Shown: positions 26,961 to 35,820, counted from the stretch's first letter. The stretch is 64,000 nt of DNA from Flavobacterium quisquiliarum (GCF_019308285.1 NZ_WWEM01000007.1:1-64000); one strand, 5' to 3'. The notes: generated by a model from the letters alone, not told the origin. Program-made: numbers and translations.

Positions 26961-27043
26961 TTTCAAAGTTTCTAAGATTCTGAGATTCTAAGACTCTAAG
27001 TAAAAAACTTAGCATCTTAGAAACTTAGCGTCTAAGTAACTTT
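26961..27043. repeat. CTAAG-type repeat array within murA operon
   Basis: Degenerate units TTTCTAAGATTCTGAG, TTCTAAGACTCTAAG and then ACTTAGCATCTTAGAAACTTAG form an imperfect inverted repeat about the AAAAAA at 27002. It fills the whole gap between the DUF4290 gene and murA and can fold on the transcript. Confidence 0.75.
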
Positions 27044-27045
27044 TT

Positions 27046-27792
<747 letters not shown>

Positions 27793-27795
27793 AAG

Positions 27796-28092
27796 TTATA
27801 ATGAAACTATACCTTCTATTGTAGAAACTTCCTTGTATTTACTAATCACATCGTCTGAGCTGTGCATCGTAACATCTATAGAAACACTGGTAAATTTACC
27901 TGTTTTAGATTTTGTTGTTTTAATAACCGCTCCCATTCGATCAAAAGCTTTTTCAACACGCTCCACATTGTCTGCAACAGAAGGCACAATAAATTTATAT
28001 AAATATTCTGCTGGCCAAGTGTTTGCGTTATCAAGCTCTAATTTTAATCTTTCGTAAAATTCGGCTGTATTTTTTTCTTTATCGTTCTCCAT
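27796..28092 (-). CDS. DUF493 family protein (YbeD-like)
   Basis: A 98-residue soluble protein with a ferredoxin-like alpha/beta pattern: FYERLKLELDNANTWPAEYLYKFIVP, then DRMGAVIKTTKSKTGKFTSVSIDVTMHSSDDVISKYKEVSTIEGIVSL. It matches DUF493, whose E. coli member YbeD is a small protein of unclear regulatory role near lipoate genes. Here it is first in a minus-strand operon with DUF4290 and murA. A minus-strand TATATTTG box lies at 28119-28112, 20 bases upstream of the start codon, giving a short leader. Confidence 0.85.
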   Translation of the reverse strand: MENDKEKNTAEFYERLKLELDNANTWPAEYLYKFIVPSVADNVERVEKAFDRMGAVIKTTKSKTGKFTSVSIDVTMHSSDDVISKYKEVSTIEGIVSL

Positions 28093-28517
28093 TCGTAATT
28101 AAAAATAAACGCAAATATACGGTTTTGATTTTAGACTTTTGAGTTTAGATTTTAGATTTTTTTTGGGCTTAAAACTTTGTTTTAAAGGGACAAAGTTACA
28201 AAGGCGCAAAGGTGCAGAGAAAAAAGCAATCGAAGATTATTTCTTTGTAAAATTTACTGTTATATTTGAGAAAAACAATACTTAAAATATTTCTCGAAAA
28301 GTTTCTCAGAAGGAAGCATACAAAGTACTGTTTGTCATTTCGACGAAGGAGACTCGAGCGATAGCGAACTGGCGAAGCAAATCTCCGTAAGTAACTCCTC
28401 ACGGTATTTTCGCCAATCTTTGTCGAGCTTCTCGTGAAGATTTCTCCTTCGTCGAAATGACAAAAATTGCGAAAACTTTGCATCTTAGCAACTTTGCGAG
28501 ATTAAAAAAATACTATA
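28093..28517. repeat. Repeat-rich spacer with 134-bp inverted-repeat element
   Basis: TTTGTCATTTCGACGAAGGA (28331-28350, continuing GA) is matched perfectly by its reverse complement at 28443-28464, a 22-bp terminal inverted repeat around a 134-base element. Outside it, ACAAAGTTACAAAGGCGC (28190-28207) is partly answered by AACTTTGCATCTTAGCAACTTTGCGAG (ending about 28500), so nested repeats fill the spacer. An ORF on the minus strand across the element is only translated repeat. Confidence 0.8.
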
Positions 28518-29429
28518 ATGAAAAAACTCCTTTTACTTTTTATCGTTCTTATACTCAACAACATTCAAGCGCAAGAAGTCAAAACACTAACTTATTTCCA
28601 AAACGATACTTTAAAACTGGATTTAGATTTATATCTGCCAAAGAAAAAAGCTGGCGACAAAATCCCTCTAATTATGTTTGCTTTTGGCGGAGGATTTTCT
28701 GGCGGAGAGCGCACAAGTGAGAAAGACTTCGGAAAATTTATGGCTCAAAACGGTTATGCCGTTGCGAGTATTTCGTATAGTTTATATATGAAAGGAAAAG
28801 ATTTTGGATGTAAAGGAACTTTGACTGAAAAAATAAAAGCAATTCAGATTGGCGTGAGCGATATGTGGCAAGCGACCTCTTTTTTAATTGAAAATGCTGA
28901 TAAATATAATTTGGACACTTCAAAAATCTTTATCTCTGGAATTAGCGCAGGCGCTGAAATTGGTTTTCATGCTTCGTTTTGGGATTATAAACTAATGAAT
29001 TTATACAAAAATAATTTGCCTGAAAATTTTAAATATAAAGGTTTTATTGGCGGTTCGGGAGCCATTCAGGATATTAATTTGATTACGAAAGATAAAGCTA
29101 TTCCGATGTTATTGGCGCATGGAAGCAATGATGATACAGTTCCATACAGTGCGGGTTCACATCGTTCTTGTCCAACAAATGCTTCAGGCTGGCTGATTCT
29201 TTTTGGTTCTTATGCGGTTTACAACCAGATGAAAGATTTACATAAAGACATTGAACTAATTACTTTTTGCGGTGGCGGACATGAATTCTCTGGTTATCTT
29301 TTTCATGAAGGACAACAATATGTTTTGAATTTTGCAAATGATGTTTTGAATGGAAAGAAATTTGAGTCGCATTTGATTGAGCCTTCTAAAAAAGGGAAAA
29401 GTTCTTGTGGATATTTGTTTTGTGAGTAG
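28518..29429 (+). CDS. Secreted alpha/beta-hydrolase (esterase-like)
   Basis: A 303-residue protein with a signal peptide (1-19, ending NIQAQ). The alpha/beta-hydrolase triad is visible: S143 in GISAGAEIGF (G-x-S-x-G elbow), D206 in HGSNDDTVPYS and H255 in CGGGHEFSGY. The oxyanion-loop motif reads FGGGF rather than the HGGG of hormone-sensitive lipases. It is related to BD-FAE/acetyl-xylan-esterase-like enzymes often used on plant glycan side chains. Four cysteines (97, 218, 251 and the C-terminal SCGYLFCE pair) suggest extracytoplasmic disulphides. No polysaccharide locus is adjacent, so its substrate is unknown. Confidence 0.87.
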   Translation: MKKLLLLFIVLILNNIQAQEVKTLTYFQNDTLKLDLDLYLPKKKAGDKIPLIMFAFGGGFSGGERTSEKDFGKFMAQNGYAVASISYSLYMKGKDFGCKGTLTEKIKAIQIGVSDMWQATSFLIENADKYNLDTSKIFISGISAGAEIGFHASFWDYKLMNLYKNNLPENFKYKGFIGGSGAIQDINLITKDKAIPMLLAHGSNDDTVPYSAGSHRSCPTNASGWLILFGSYAVYNQMKDLHKDIELITFCGGGHEFSGYLFHEGQQYVLNFANDVLNGKKFESHLIEPSKKGKSSCGYLFCE

Positions 29430-29437
29430 TTCATTTG

Positions 29438-29733
29438 CCTCCTGCAAGGTTTTCAAAACCTTGTAGGTATAAAATATAAGCCGAACCTACGTTTCTTTAC
29501 ATCTCAGACTTTTATTTGATGGACGAATTAAAATTCGGCCATACAATATTGATCGAGCCAACGGCTCTTTTGCTAAAGCCCCAAAGGAACGATTTATTTT
29601 GTAGCACCCCCCGATAGCTATCGGGATTAATCCGTTGAATTTTATCGAACATTAACAGAAATTCCATCGGAACGAAACATATAAAATTGAATATCTAAAT
29701 ATACCTACAAGGTTTTGAAAACCTTGCAGGAGG
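29438..29733. repeat. Element bounded by perfect 33-bp inverted repeats
   Basis: The 33 bases at 29438-29470 are exactly the reverse complement of 29701-29733. Each arm itself contains a palindrome, CAAGGTTTTCAAAACCTTG on the left. The 230-base interior holds no convincing ORF, but has CCCGATAGCTATCGGG (29610-29625) and ATCCGTTGAATTTTATCG. No transposase is present, so a MITE-like or REP-like dispersed element is the best description. Confidence 0.8.
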
Positions 29734-29778
29734 AATCATCGTATAAATAATTCCAAAAACAAAACCATGTCTCTCTCC

Positions 29779-29856
29779 TAGCCCTGATTGAGGCGGTATC
29801 CTTTTATGGTCTCGTTTTTTTTCTAACGAGACCATAAAAGATATAGCCGAAAGCAG
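29779..29856 (+). ncRNA. Conserved-looking structured RNA or leader hairpin
   Basis: The strong stem CTTTTATGGTCTCGTT (29801-29816) with AACGAGACCATAAAAG (29825-29840) is flanked by GCCCTGATTGAGGCGGTATC and GATATAGCCGAAAGCAGGAA, whose CCTG and CAGG can pair as an outer helix with internal bulges. The flanks look like the conserved part of a recurring Bacteroidota intergenic motif, possibly of the Flavo-1 type, but I cannot confirm that name. It precedes the AAA ATPase promoter by about 75 bases. Confidence 0.45.
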
Positions 29857-29930
29857 GAACCCATACCTACTAAAAATGCCAAATCTTTCGCTTCAAGTAA
29901 ATATTCTTTTTAATTATAAATAAGTTTAGG

Positions 29931-29938
29931 TAAATTTG
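29931..29938 (+). promoter_or_regulatory. -7 element TAAATTTG before AAA ATPase
   Basis: An exact TAnnTTTG match. The TTG at its end (29936) is the first possible start codon of the ATPase frame, so a start there is unlikely; GTG 29957 is preferred. Confidence 0.55.
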
Positions 29939-29956
29939 CGCTTTATTTTTAGAATA

Positions 29957-30490
29957 GTGCAAAAAGAAATTATAGTCTTACTTGGCGGTCCTGGTACTGG
30001 AAAATCAACACTTATTAACGAATTGGTAGCTCGTGGCTTTTGCTGCTATCCTGAAATTTCTAGACAGGTTACCATGAAAGCGCAGCAGGAAGGCATTGAG
30101 CAACTGTTTCTGGAACAGCCACTTTTGTTTAGCGAAATGCTTTTGGAAGGTCGTATCGAACAGTACAAAAATGCTCTTGAAGAACCTGATAATGTCGTTT
30201 TTATTGACCGCGGAATTCCCGATGTTGTGGCGTATATGGATTATATTGGAGACGAATATCCAGAACGTTTTACTAAGGCTTGCGAAGACTATAAATATTC
30301 TAAAACTTTTATTCTGCCGCCTTGGGAAGAAATTTACCAAAGTGATGCAGAGCGTTATGAAAATTTTGAACAAGCAGTTAAAATTCAGGAACATCTTATC
30401 GAGACCTATAAAAAATATGGGTACGAACTGATTGAAGTCCCAAAAGATACGGTTGAAAACAGAATTCTTTATATCTTAGACAAAATTTAG
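29957..30490 (+). CDS. AAA_28-type ATP-binding protein
   Basis: About 177 residues from GTG 29957. The P-loop GGPGTGKSTLI lies at the very N-terminus, and VVFIDRGIPDVVAYM supplies a Walker B-like DRG motif; the last part (YGYELIEVPKDTVENRILYIL) is typical of P-loop kinase-like ATPases of the AAA_28 family. These are related to nucleotide/nicotinamide-riboside kinases, and a small-molecule phosphotransfer role is possible but unproven. The longer frame from 29936 starts inside a promoter box. The gene is 65 bases ahead of recQ and may be cotranscribed with recQ-fmt. Confidence 0.82.
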   Translation: MQKEIIVLLGGPGTGKSTLINELVARGFCCYPEISRQVTMKAQQEGIEQLFLEQPLLFSEMLLEGRIEQYKNALEEPDNVVFIDRGIPDVVAYMDYIGDEYPERFTKACEDYKYSKTFILPPWEEIYQSDAERYENFEQAVKIQEHLIETYKKYGYELIEVPKDTVENRILYILDKI

Positions 30491-30555
30491 CAAAAGGTTT
30501 TAAAGTTGTAAAACTAGAAGCTGTTTTCTAAATTTTTAACTTTAAAACTTACGCA

Positions 30556-32451
30556 ATGCTCGGAGCGCAGGATATTCTTCTAAAATACTGGAAACACGAC
30601 AGTTTTAGACCGTTGCAAAAAGAAATTATCGATTCGGTTCTGGAAGGACAGGATACTTTTGCCGTACTTCCGACGGGAGGTGGAAAATCGATTTGTTTTC
30701 AGGTTCCCGCTATGATGCAGGAAGGAATTTGTCTCGTTATTTCGCCTTTGATAGCTTTAATGAAAGATCAGGTAATGAATCTTCAGAAAAGAGAAATTAA
30801 AGCTATTGCACTTACTGGCGGTATTCACACTGAAGAAATCATAGATTTACTGGACAATTGTCAATACGGAAATTATAAATTTCTATACATGTCGCCAGAA
30901 AGATTACAATCGGACTGGATTCTCGAGCGCATTAAAAATCTTCCAATTAATTTAATTGCTATTGATGAAGCGCATTGTGTTTCGCAATGGGGCCATGATT
31001 TTAGACCGGCCTATCTTAAAATTTCTGAACTAAAGAAATTCTTTCCTAAAATTCCTTTTCTGGCTTTAACTGCAACAGCAACTCCCAGGGTTATTGAAGA
31101 TATCAGAACGCAGTTAGAATTAAAAAATCCGAAACATTTTCAGCAATCATTTGAGAGAAAAAATATTGCTTATATGGTTTTTGAAGTGGAAGATAAATTG
31201 TACAGAACGGAACAAATTCTCAAAAAGAATCCACAGCCTTCTATCATATATGTCCGAAATAGAAAGTCTTGTTTAAACATGTCTTCACAATTACAGTCGT
31301 TAGGATTCACTTCGACGTATTATCATGGCGGACTTTCGGCAAAAGAAAAAGACAAGAACATGCAGTTATGGATGTCACAGCAAGCACAAGTGATTGTGGC
31401 AACGAATGCTTTTGGAATGGGAATTGACAAAGACAATGTTAAAACGGTTATTCATACACAGCTTCCGGAAAACTTAGAAAATTATTATCAGGAATCTGGT
31501 AGAGCGGGACGAAATGGCGCTAAAGCTTTTTCGGTTTTGCTTTACAATAATTCAGATATGATCCAGACGGAACAACAGTTTATTAATGTACTTCCAGACA
31601 AGAAGTTTCTCAAAACGATGTACATCAAACTCTGTACTTATTTCCAAATTGCTTACGGAGAGGGTTTAGATGAATCTTTTTCGTTTAAATTGAATCATTT
31701 TTGCAATAAATACGACTTCCCTACTTTAAAAACTTATAATGCTTTGCAGTTTTTGAGTCAGCAGGGAATTATTACCATGTCGCAGGAATTTTCTGAAAAA
31801 ATTAATGTTCAGTTTTTGATTGAATCTAAAGAGGTAATTCGATACATGAGTCTGAATCCAAATGATGAAGAAATTATGCTGGCCATTTTGAGAACCTATC
31901 CTGGTGTTTATGAAGTAAAATCAAATCTGAATTTAGGACTGATTGCTAAAAAATCTAATCATACCGAAGAACAAGTTGTTGCGGTTTTAGAAAAACTAAA
32001 GGAAAAGGAAATTATCGAGTACAAATCCAAAAACAACGACGCTACTATTTTATTTAATGAAGTCCGCGAAGACGATCTTACTATAAATAGGGTTTCAAAA
32101 TATTTAGAGAAACAAAATCAAGTTAAAAAAGAACAGCTTCATTCTGTTTTACATTATATAAAAGACACCAAAACTTGCAAAAACAGATTGGTTTTGAATT
32201 ATTTTGGAGAAGAAACCAACGAAAACTGCGGTATTTGTTCATACTGCATTACCCAAAAAGGAAAAATTACAGAAGCAGATTCGATTGCTGATAAAATTTT
32301 ATCACTTTTAAAAACAGCTTCTTTGACTTCGAGAGAAATTGAAACCCAAATCAAAATGGATACAAAAGACATTATTTCGGTTCTTCAGGAATTACTCGAA
32401 AACAATCATATCATTATACAAGCGAATAATAAATACACTTTAAAATCATAA
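30556..32451 (+). CDS. recQ: ATP-dependent DNA helicase RecQ
   Basis: A 631-residue protein. Helicase motifs: Walker A TGGGKSICFQ, DEAH box IAIDEAHCVSQWGHDFRPAY, TATATP (motif III), the helicase-C part ATNAFGMGIDK and QESGRAGRNG. A zinc-binding/RQC region follows (CKNRL, CGICSYC), and then a winged-helix region. The C-terminal HRDC domain is not obvious, so it is the shorter RecQ form. It unwinds DNA 3' to 5' in recombination and fork repair. Its stop and the fmt start overlap in TAATG, so the two are translationally coupled. Confidence 0.95.
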   Translation: MLGAQDILLKYWKHDSFRPLQKEIIDSVLEGQDTFAVLPTGGGKSICFQVPAMMQEGICLVISPLIALMKDQVMNLQKREIKAIALTGGIHTEEIIDLLDNCQYGNYKFLYMSPERLQSDWILERIKNLPINLIAIDEAHCVSQWGHDFRPAYLKISELKKFFPKIPFLALTATATPRVIEDIRTQLELKNPKHFQQSFERKNIAYMVFEVEDKLYRTEQILKKNPQPSIIYVRNRKSCLNMSSQLQSLGFTSTYYHGGLSAKEKDKNMQLWMSQQAQVIVATNAFGMGIDKDNVKTVIHTQLPENLENYYQESGRAGRNGAKAFSVLLYNNSDMIQTEQQFINVLPDKKFLKTMYIKLCTYFQIAYGEGLDESFSFKLNHFCNKYDFPTLKTYNALQFLSQQGIITMSQEFSEKINVQFLIESKEVIRYMSLNPNDEEIMLAILRTYPGVYEVKSNLNLGLIAKKSNHTEEQVVAVLEKLKEKEIIEYKSKNNDATILFNEVREDDLTINRVSKYLEKQNQVKKEQLHSVLHYIKDTKTCKNRLVLNYFGEETNENCGICSYCITQKGKITEADSIADKILSLLKTASLTSREIETQIKMDTKDIISVLQELLENNHIIIQANNKYTLKS

Positions 32452-33398
32452 TGGAGAAATTGAGAATTATATTTATGGGAACGCCAGAATTTGCTGTTGG
32501 CATTTTGGATACCATTATTAAAAATAACTATGAAATTGTCGGCGTGGTTACAGTTGCAGACAAACCAGCAGGACGCGGGCAAAAAATAAAATATTCGGCT
32601 GTAAAAGAATATGCTTTAGCAAACAATCTTACTTTATTACAGCCAACCAATTTAAAAGACGAGAATTTCTTAGCCGAATTAAAAGCTTTAAACGCCAACT
32701 TACAAATCGTAGTAGCGTTTAGAATGTTACCAAAAGTAGTTTGGGAAATGCCAAGTTTAGGCACTTTTAATCTTCATGCTTCTTTATTACCAAATTATCG
32801 TGGCGCTGCCCCTATTAACTGGGCCATTATAAATGGAGAAACCAAAACTGGGGTTACCACTTTCTTTATTGATGATAAAATCGATACTGGTGCGATGATT
32901 TTAAATTCTGAAATTGCAATCGAACCAGAAGAAACAGCAGGGCAATTACATGATCGTTTAATGCATTTAGGAAGTACAACCGTTATTGACACTTTAAAAG
33001 TTATTGAAACAGGAAATGTAACAACCACGATTCAAGAAGATAACGACGATATAAAAACAGCTTACAAATTAAACAAAGAAAACTGCAAAATTGACTGGAC
33101 AAAATCTGGAACAGAAATCAATAATCTGATTCGAGGTTTGAGTCCGTATCCTGCTTCTTGGTGTTTTTTAAAAGATCAAAATGAGGAACTTAACATTAAA
33201 ATTTATGAAGCAAAACTGGTCTCAGAGTCCCATTCTTATGAGATTGGAAAACTAATTAGCAGTAAAAAAGAAATCAAGATTGCAATAAAAGAGGGTTTTA
33301 TTCAGTTATTAAGTCTACAATTTCCAGGAAAAAAGAGAATGCTTGCCTCAGAAATATTAAATGGAGTGAGTTTTTCAGATGCTGCAAAAGTCTATTAA
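32451..33398 (+). CDS. fmt: Methionyl-tRNA formyltransferase
   Basis: A 315-residue enzyme of usual length. The N-terminal formyltransferase domain has MGTPEFAVGIL, NLHASLLPNYRGAAPINWAI with the catalytic Asn-His pair region, and DDKIDTGAMI with the catalytic Asp; the C-terminal OB-like domain begins about residue 205 (KIDWTKSGTEINNLIRGLSPYPASW). It formylates Met-tRNAfMet for initiation using 10-formyl-tetrahydrofolate. Its ATG overlaps the recQ stop by one base (TAATG), so it depends on recQ transcription. Confidence 0.96.
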   Translation: MEKLRIIFMGTPEFAVGILDTIIKNNYEIVGVVTVADKPAGRGQKIKYSAVKEYALANNLTLLQPTNLKDENFLAELKALNANLQIVVAFRMLPKVVWEMPSLGTFNLHASLLPNYRGAAPINWAIINGETKTGVTTFFIDDKIDTGAMILNSEIAIEPEETAGQLHDRLMHLGSTTVIDTLKVIETGNVTTTIQEDNDDIKTAYKLNKENCKIDWTKSGTEINNLIRGLSPYPASWCFLKDQNEELNIKIYEAKLVSESHSYEIGKLISSKKEIKIAIKEGFIQLLSLQFPGKKRMLASEILNGVSFSDAAKVY

Positions 33399-33504
33399 CA
33401 TCAGTAAAACAGGGGTTTGTACTTGATTTTCATCGATGAATAACATTCTTTATGAACAAAAAAAGCAAGTTATTAACAATTTTTGCTAAAATTAAAGAAA
33501 AGAC

Positions 33505-33534
33505 TTGCACGCAACGGATTTCCTACTAAATTTG
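33505..33534 (+). promoter_or_regulatory. Sigma-A promoter of HU gene
   Basis: TTG (33505-33507), a 19-base spacer and TAAATTTG (33527-33534) form an exact consensus promoter, one of the clearest in the window. The start codon follows at 33579. Confidence 0.82.
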
Positions 33535-33578
33535 TGTATTAACAATTTTTTTTAACCAACAATTAATAACTAATTATT

Positions 33579-33851
33579 ATGAACAAATCAGAATTAATCG
33601 ATGCTATCGCTGCTGATGCAGGAATTACAAAAGCTGCGGCGAAATTAGCTTTAGAGTCTTTTTTAGGTAATGTAGGGACAACTTTGAAAAAAGGTGGAAG
33701 AATTTCATTAGTAGGTTTCGGATCTTGGTCAGTTTCTTCTAGAGCTGCTAGAGATGGTAGAAACCCTCAAACAGGAAAAACAATCAAAATCGCAGCTAAA
33801 AATGTTGTAAAATTCAAAGCTGGTGCTGAATTAGAAGGTGCAGTGAACTAA
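33579..33851 (+). CDS. HU-family nucleoid DNA-binding protein
   Basis: A 90-residue protein: MNKSELIDAIAADAGITKAAAKLALESF forms the helical dimerisation body, GGRISLVGFGSWSVSSRAARDGRNPQTGKTIKIAAKNVVKFKAG the beta arm with the RNPQTG tip that intercalates into DNA. Length and motifs are those of HU rather than IHF in this phylum. It bends and compacts DNA. It is monocistronic, with a consensus promoter and an intrinsic terminator directly behind it, as expected for an abundant protein. Confidence 0.95.
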   Translation: MNKSELIDAIAADAGITKAAAKLALESFLGNVGTTLKKGGRISLVGFGSWSVSSRAARDGRNPQTGKTIKIAAKNVVKFKAGAELEGAVN

Positions 33852-33883
33852 GTAAGAAAGTTCTCTAAACTTACAATATAATT

Positions 33884-33911
33884 AAAACCTTCCTTATGGA
33901 AGGTTTTTTTA
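33884..33911 (+). terminator. Terminator after HU gene
   Basis: AAAACCTTCC (33884-33893), loop TTAT and GGAAGGTTTT (33898-33907), continuing into a T run. Confidence 0.9.
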
Positions 33912-33979
33912 TGCGGTTTAACGATTTTTTTTGTGATTTTAATTTTTTTATGATTAAATTTAATAAAAATTGTAACCGT

Positions 33980-34540
33980 ATGATTTCAGAAAAATTAAAA
34001 AAAGGACACCTGCTTATTGCCGAGCCTTCAATAATTGGAGATTTATCTTTTAACAGATCGGTAATTTTATTAGCAGACCATAACAAAGAAGGATCAATAG
34101 GTTTTATAATTAACAAGCCATTAAAATATACTATTAGTGACTTAATACCAGAAATTGAGGCCAACTTTAAGATATATAACGGAGGTCCCGTAGAACAAGA
34201 CAATCTTTATTTCATTCACAATATTCCTGAACTAATCCCAAACAGTGTTGAGATTTCGAACGGAATTTATTGGGGTGGCGATTTTGAGTCCACCAAAGAC
34301 CTTATAAACAGCGGTGCTATCAGCAAAAATAACATTCGCTTTTTCTTAGGTTACACTGGCTGGGACGAAAATCAGCTTGAAAATGAAATGCAGGGAAACT
34401 CTTGGATCATTGCTGATAATAATTATAAAAATAAAATTATCGGAAAATCTACTACCCATTTTTGGAAAGAGCAGATTATAGAACTTGGAGGCGATTATCT
34501 TATTTGGTCTAATGCACCTGAAAATCCATATCTGAATTAA
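33980..34540 (+). CDS. YqgE/AlgH family protein
   Basis: About 186 residues from ATG 33980. A longer frame from 33896 begins inside the HU terminator and adds Phe/Asn-rich residues not seen in the family, so it is rejected. UPF0301 motifs are present: KKGHLLIAEPSIIGDLSFNRSV, GSIGFIINKPL, YNGGPVEQDNLYFIHN, RFFLGYTGWDENQLENEM and a C-terminal W-rich helix. Function is unknown, though AlgH in Pseudomonas affects alginate and other regulation. It converges on the aminotransferase gene, overlapping by four bases at the stop codons. Confidence 0.93.
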   Translation: MISEKLKKGHLLIAEPSIIGDLSFNRSVILLADHNKEGSIGFIINKPLKYTISDLIPEIEANFKIYNGGPVEQDNLYFIHNIPELIPNSVEISNGIYWGGDFESTKDLINSGAISKNNIRFFLGYTGWDENQLENEMQGNSWIIADNNYKNKIIGKSTTHFWKEQIIELGGDYLIWSNAPENPYLN

Positions 34541-35373
34541 TTTTCAGAAATGGATTCATTTAGTTTCTGCACTAATAAATGAGCCAGATTCGCTTTAAAC
34601 TCCTTTTTACGATATTTAGTTATCGGCTGTATCCCTGTGATTACATTTGTGAGAAATAATTCGTCTGCTTTTTGAAGATCAAATGGCGAAATTATTTCTT
34701 CGCAAACCTCTATGCCTTCTATTTTCTTAGCCACAGCTAAAATTTGTTTACGCATTATTCCGTTTAAAGCTCCTTCTGAAACTGGTGGTGTGATCAATTT
34801 ATTCCCCAAAACCATAAAAATATTTCCTTGAAGTGCTTCTACTACATTTTTACTGTCATTCAATAAAATACAGTTAGCAAGACCATTTTCGTCTGCAAAA
34901 ATACTTCCTGTTATATTAATCATCTTGTTAGTCGTTTTAAGAGACGATAACAATTGTTTTGTCACATAGAAGTCTTTATATAAATCTACTTCGTATTCGT
35001 TTGCATTTATACTGTATGCTTTATTTCCAAGAGAAATAGCATTTATTAAAAACGAAATGTCATTTGTTTTAGGAAGATACAAACCTCCATCTTTTCTAAA
35101 AACAGTAATTCTGGCTCTTGCTGAAGAAGCAATGTTTAATTGATTAACCAAATTTAAAATCTGCTCTTCAAAATATTCCATTGTAAAATCCATAGGAATC
35201 ATCATTCTAACCACACGCATGGAAGCCATCAATCTAAAATAATGATCTTCAAGAAACAAGATTTTTCCGTTGACAATTTTTACTGTTTCAAATATGCCGT
35301 CACCATACAAGAAAGCACGGTTTAGAGTTAATATATTATCTTCCTTTGCTATGTTTCCGTTAAAATTAATCAT
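34537..35373 (-). CDS. Class IV PLP-dependent aminotransferase family enzyme
   Basis: A 278-residue fold-type IV protein: NRAFLYGDGIFETVKIVNGKILFLEDHYFRL at the N-terminus, the Lys-bearing TTNKMINITG region, and PPVSEGALNGIMRKQIL near the C-terminus. These fit branched-chain or D-amino acid aminotransferases and 4-amino-4-deoxychorismate lyase (PabC). The phosphate-cup sequence GALNGIMR suggests the PabC/D-amino acid type. The specific reaction cannot be told from sequence alone. It begins after a terminator-like hairpin of the preceding gene and has its own -7 box. Confidence 0.88.
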   Translation of the reverse strand: MINFNGNIAKEDNILTLNRAFLYGDGIFETVKIVNGKILFLEDHYFRLMASMRVVRMMIPMDFTMEYFEEQILNLVNQLNIASSARARITVFRKDGGLYLPKTNDISFLINAISLGNKAYSINANEYEVDLYKDFYVTKQLLSSLKTTNKMINITGSIFADENGLANCILLNDSKNVVEALQGNIFMVLGNKLITPPVSEGALNGIMRKQILAVAKKIEGIEVCEEIISPFDLQKADELFLTNVITGIQPITKYRKKEFKANLAHLLVQKLNESISEN

Positions 35374-35407
35374 AAAAAAAACCTGAATTTTGTTCAGGGC
35401 AAATATA
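35374..35407 (-). promoter_or_regulatory. Overlapping promoter box and terminator hairpin
   Basis: Minus-strand TATATTTG (35407-35400) is followed at once by CCTGAA (35398-35393) and TTCAGG (35387-35382), then a T8 run that reaches the aminotransferase ATG (35373). The hairpin can terminate the START-like gene while the box starts the aminotransferase transcript; the start point would fall inside the hairpin. Confidence 0.6.
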
Positions 35408-35427
35408 AGGTATAAAATAGACTTTTA

Positions 35428-35820
35428 CTAAACAGAACCTATAAGATGTTTTAGGTCTGAAATCTGATTCTCCCACAATTGTTTAGCTTCTCCTAATTCT
35501 TCTTTTTCCGCAAAATCAACCACCATTAATGATACATCTTTAGTCAATTCATCAACTAAAATATGAAGTTCAAAAAAGTAATCAGTGTCTTTACTGCTTT
35601 CGTCAACCCATTTAAATTTTACTTTTTCGCCAGATTTTTTAGATGCTAGACGTGCTTTTTCCTGTGAATCATTCCACATAAATGTAAAAAACTCTCCTCT
35701 TGAATTAACATTGTCAGCAAACCATTCTTGTAAACCTGACGGAGTTGATATATATTGATACAATAATTGCGGTGAAGAATTGATCGGAAACTCTATTTCG
35801 TAACGTATTTTTGACTCCAT
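35428..35820 (-). CDS. START-like domain protein
   Basis: A 130-residue soluble protein with an SRPBCC/START-like fold: YEIEFPINSSPQLLYQYISTPSGLQEWFADNV at the N-terminus, then MWNDSQEKARL, KVKFKWVDESSKD and a long C-terminal helix. It matches the small START-like family conserved in Bacteroidota. Such folds bind hydrophobic ligands or resemble Aha1 partners of Hsp90; here the role is unknown. It lies upstream of the aminotransferase gene on the minus strand and is separated from it by a terminator, so it is probably monocistronic. Confidence 0.87.
   Translation of the reverse strand: MESKIRYEIEFPINSSPQLLYQYISTPSGLQEWFADNVNSRGEFFTFMWNDSQEKARLASKKSGEKVKFKWVDESSKDTDYFFELHILVDELTKDVSLMVVDFAEKEELGEAKQLWENQISDLKHLIGSV

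Noticed and set aside
28196..28483. 95-codon minus-strand ORF across the 28331-28464 repeat
   Set aside because: It is translated inverted-repeat sequence with Ser/Arg-rich low complexity and no family resemblance.
30005..30431. Long ORFs on both strands overlapping the AAA ATPase
   Set aside because: They are other-frame shadows of the gene at 29957-30490, which has a clear P-loop.
33896..33979. Upstream extension of YqgE
   Set aside because: The start lies inside the HU terminator, and the extra Phe/Asn-rich residues are not family-like.
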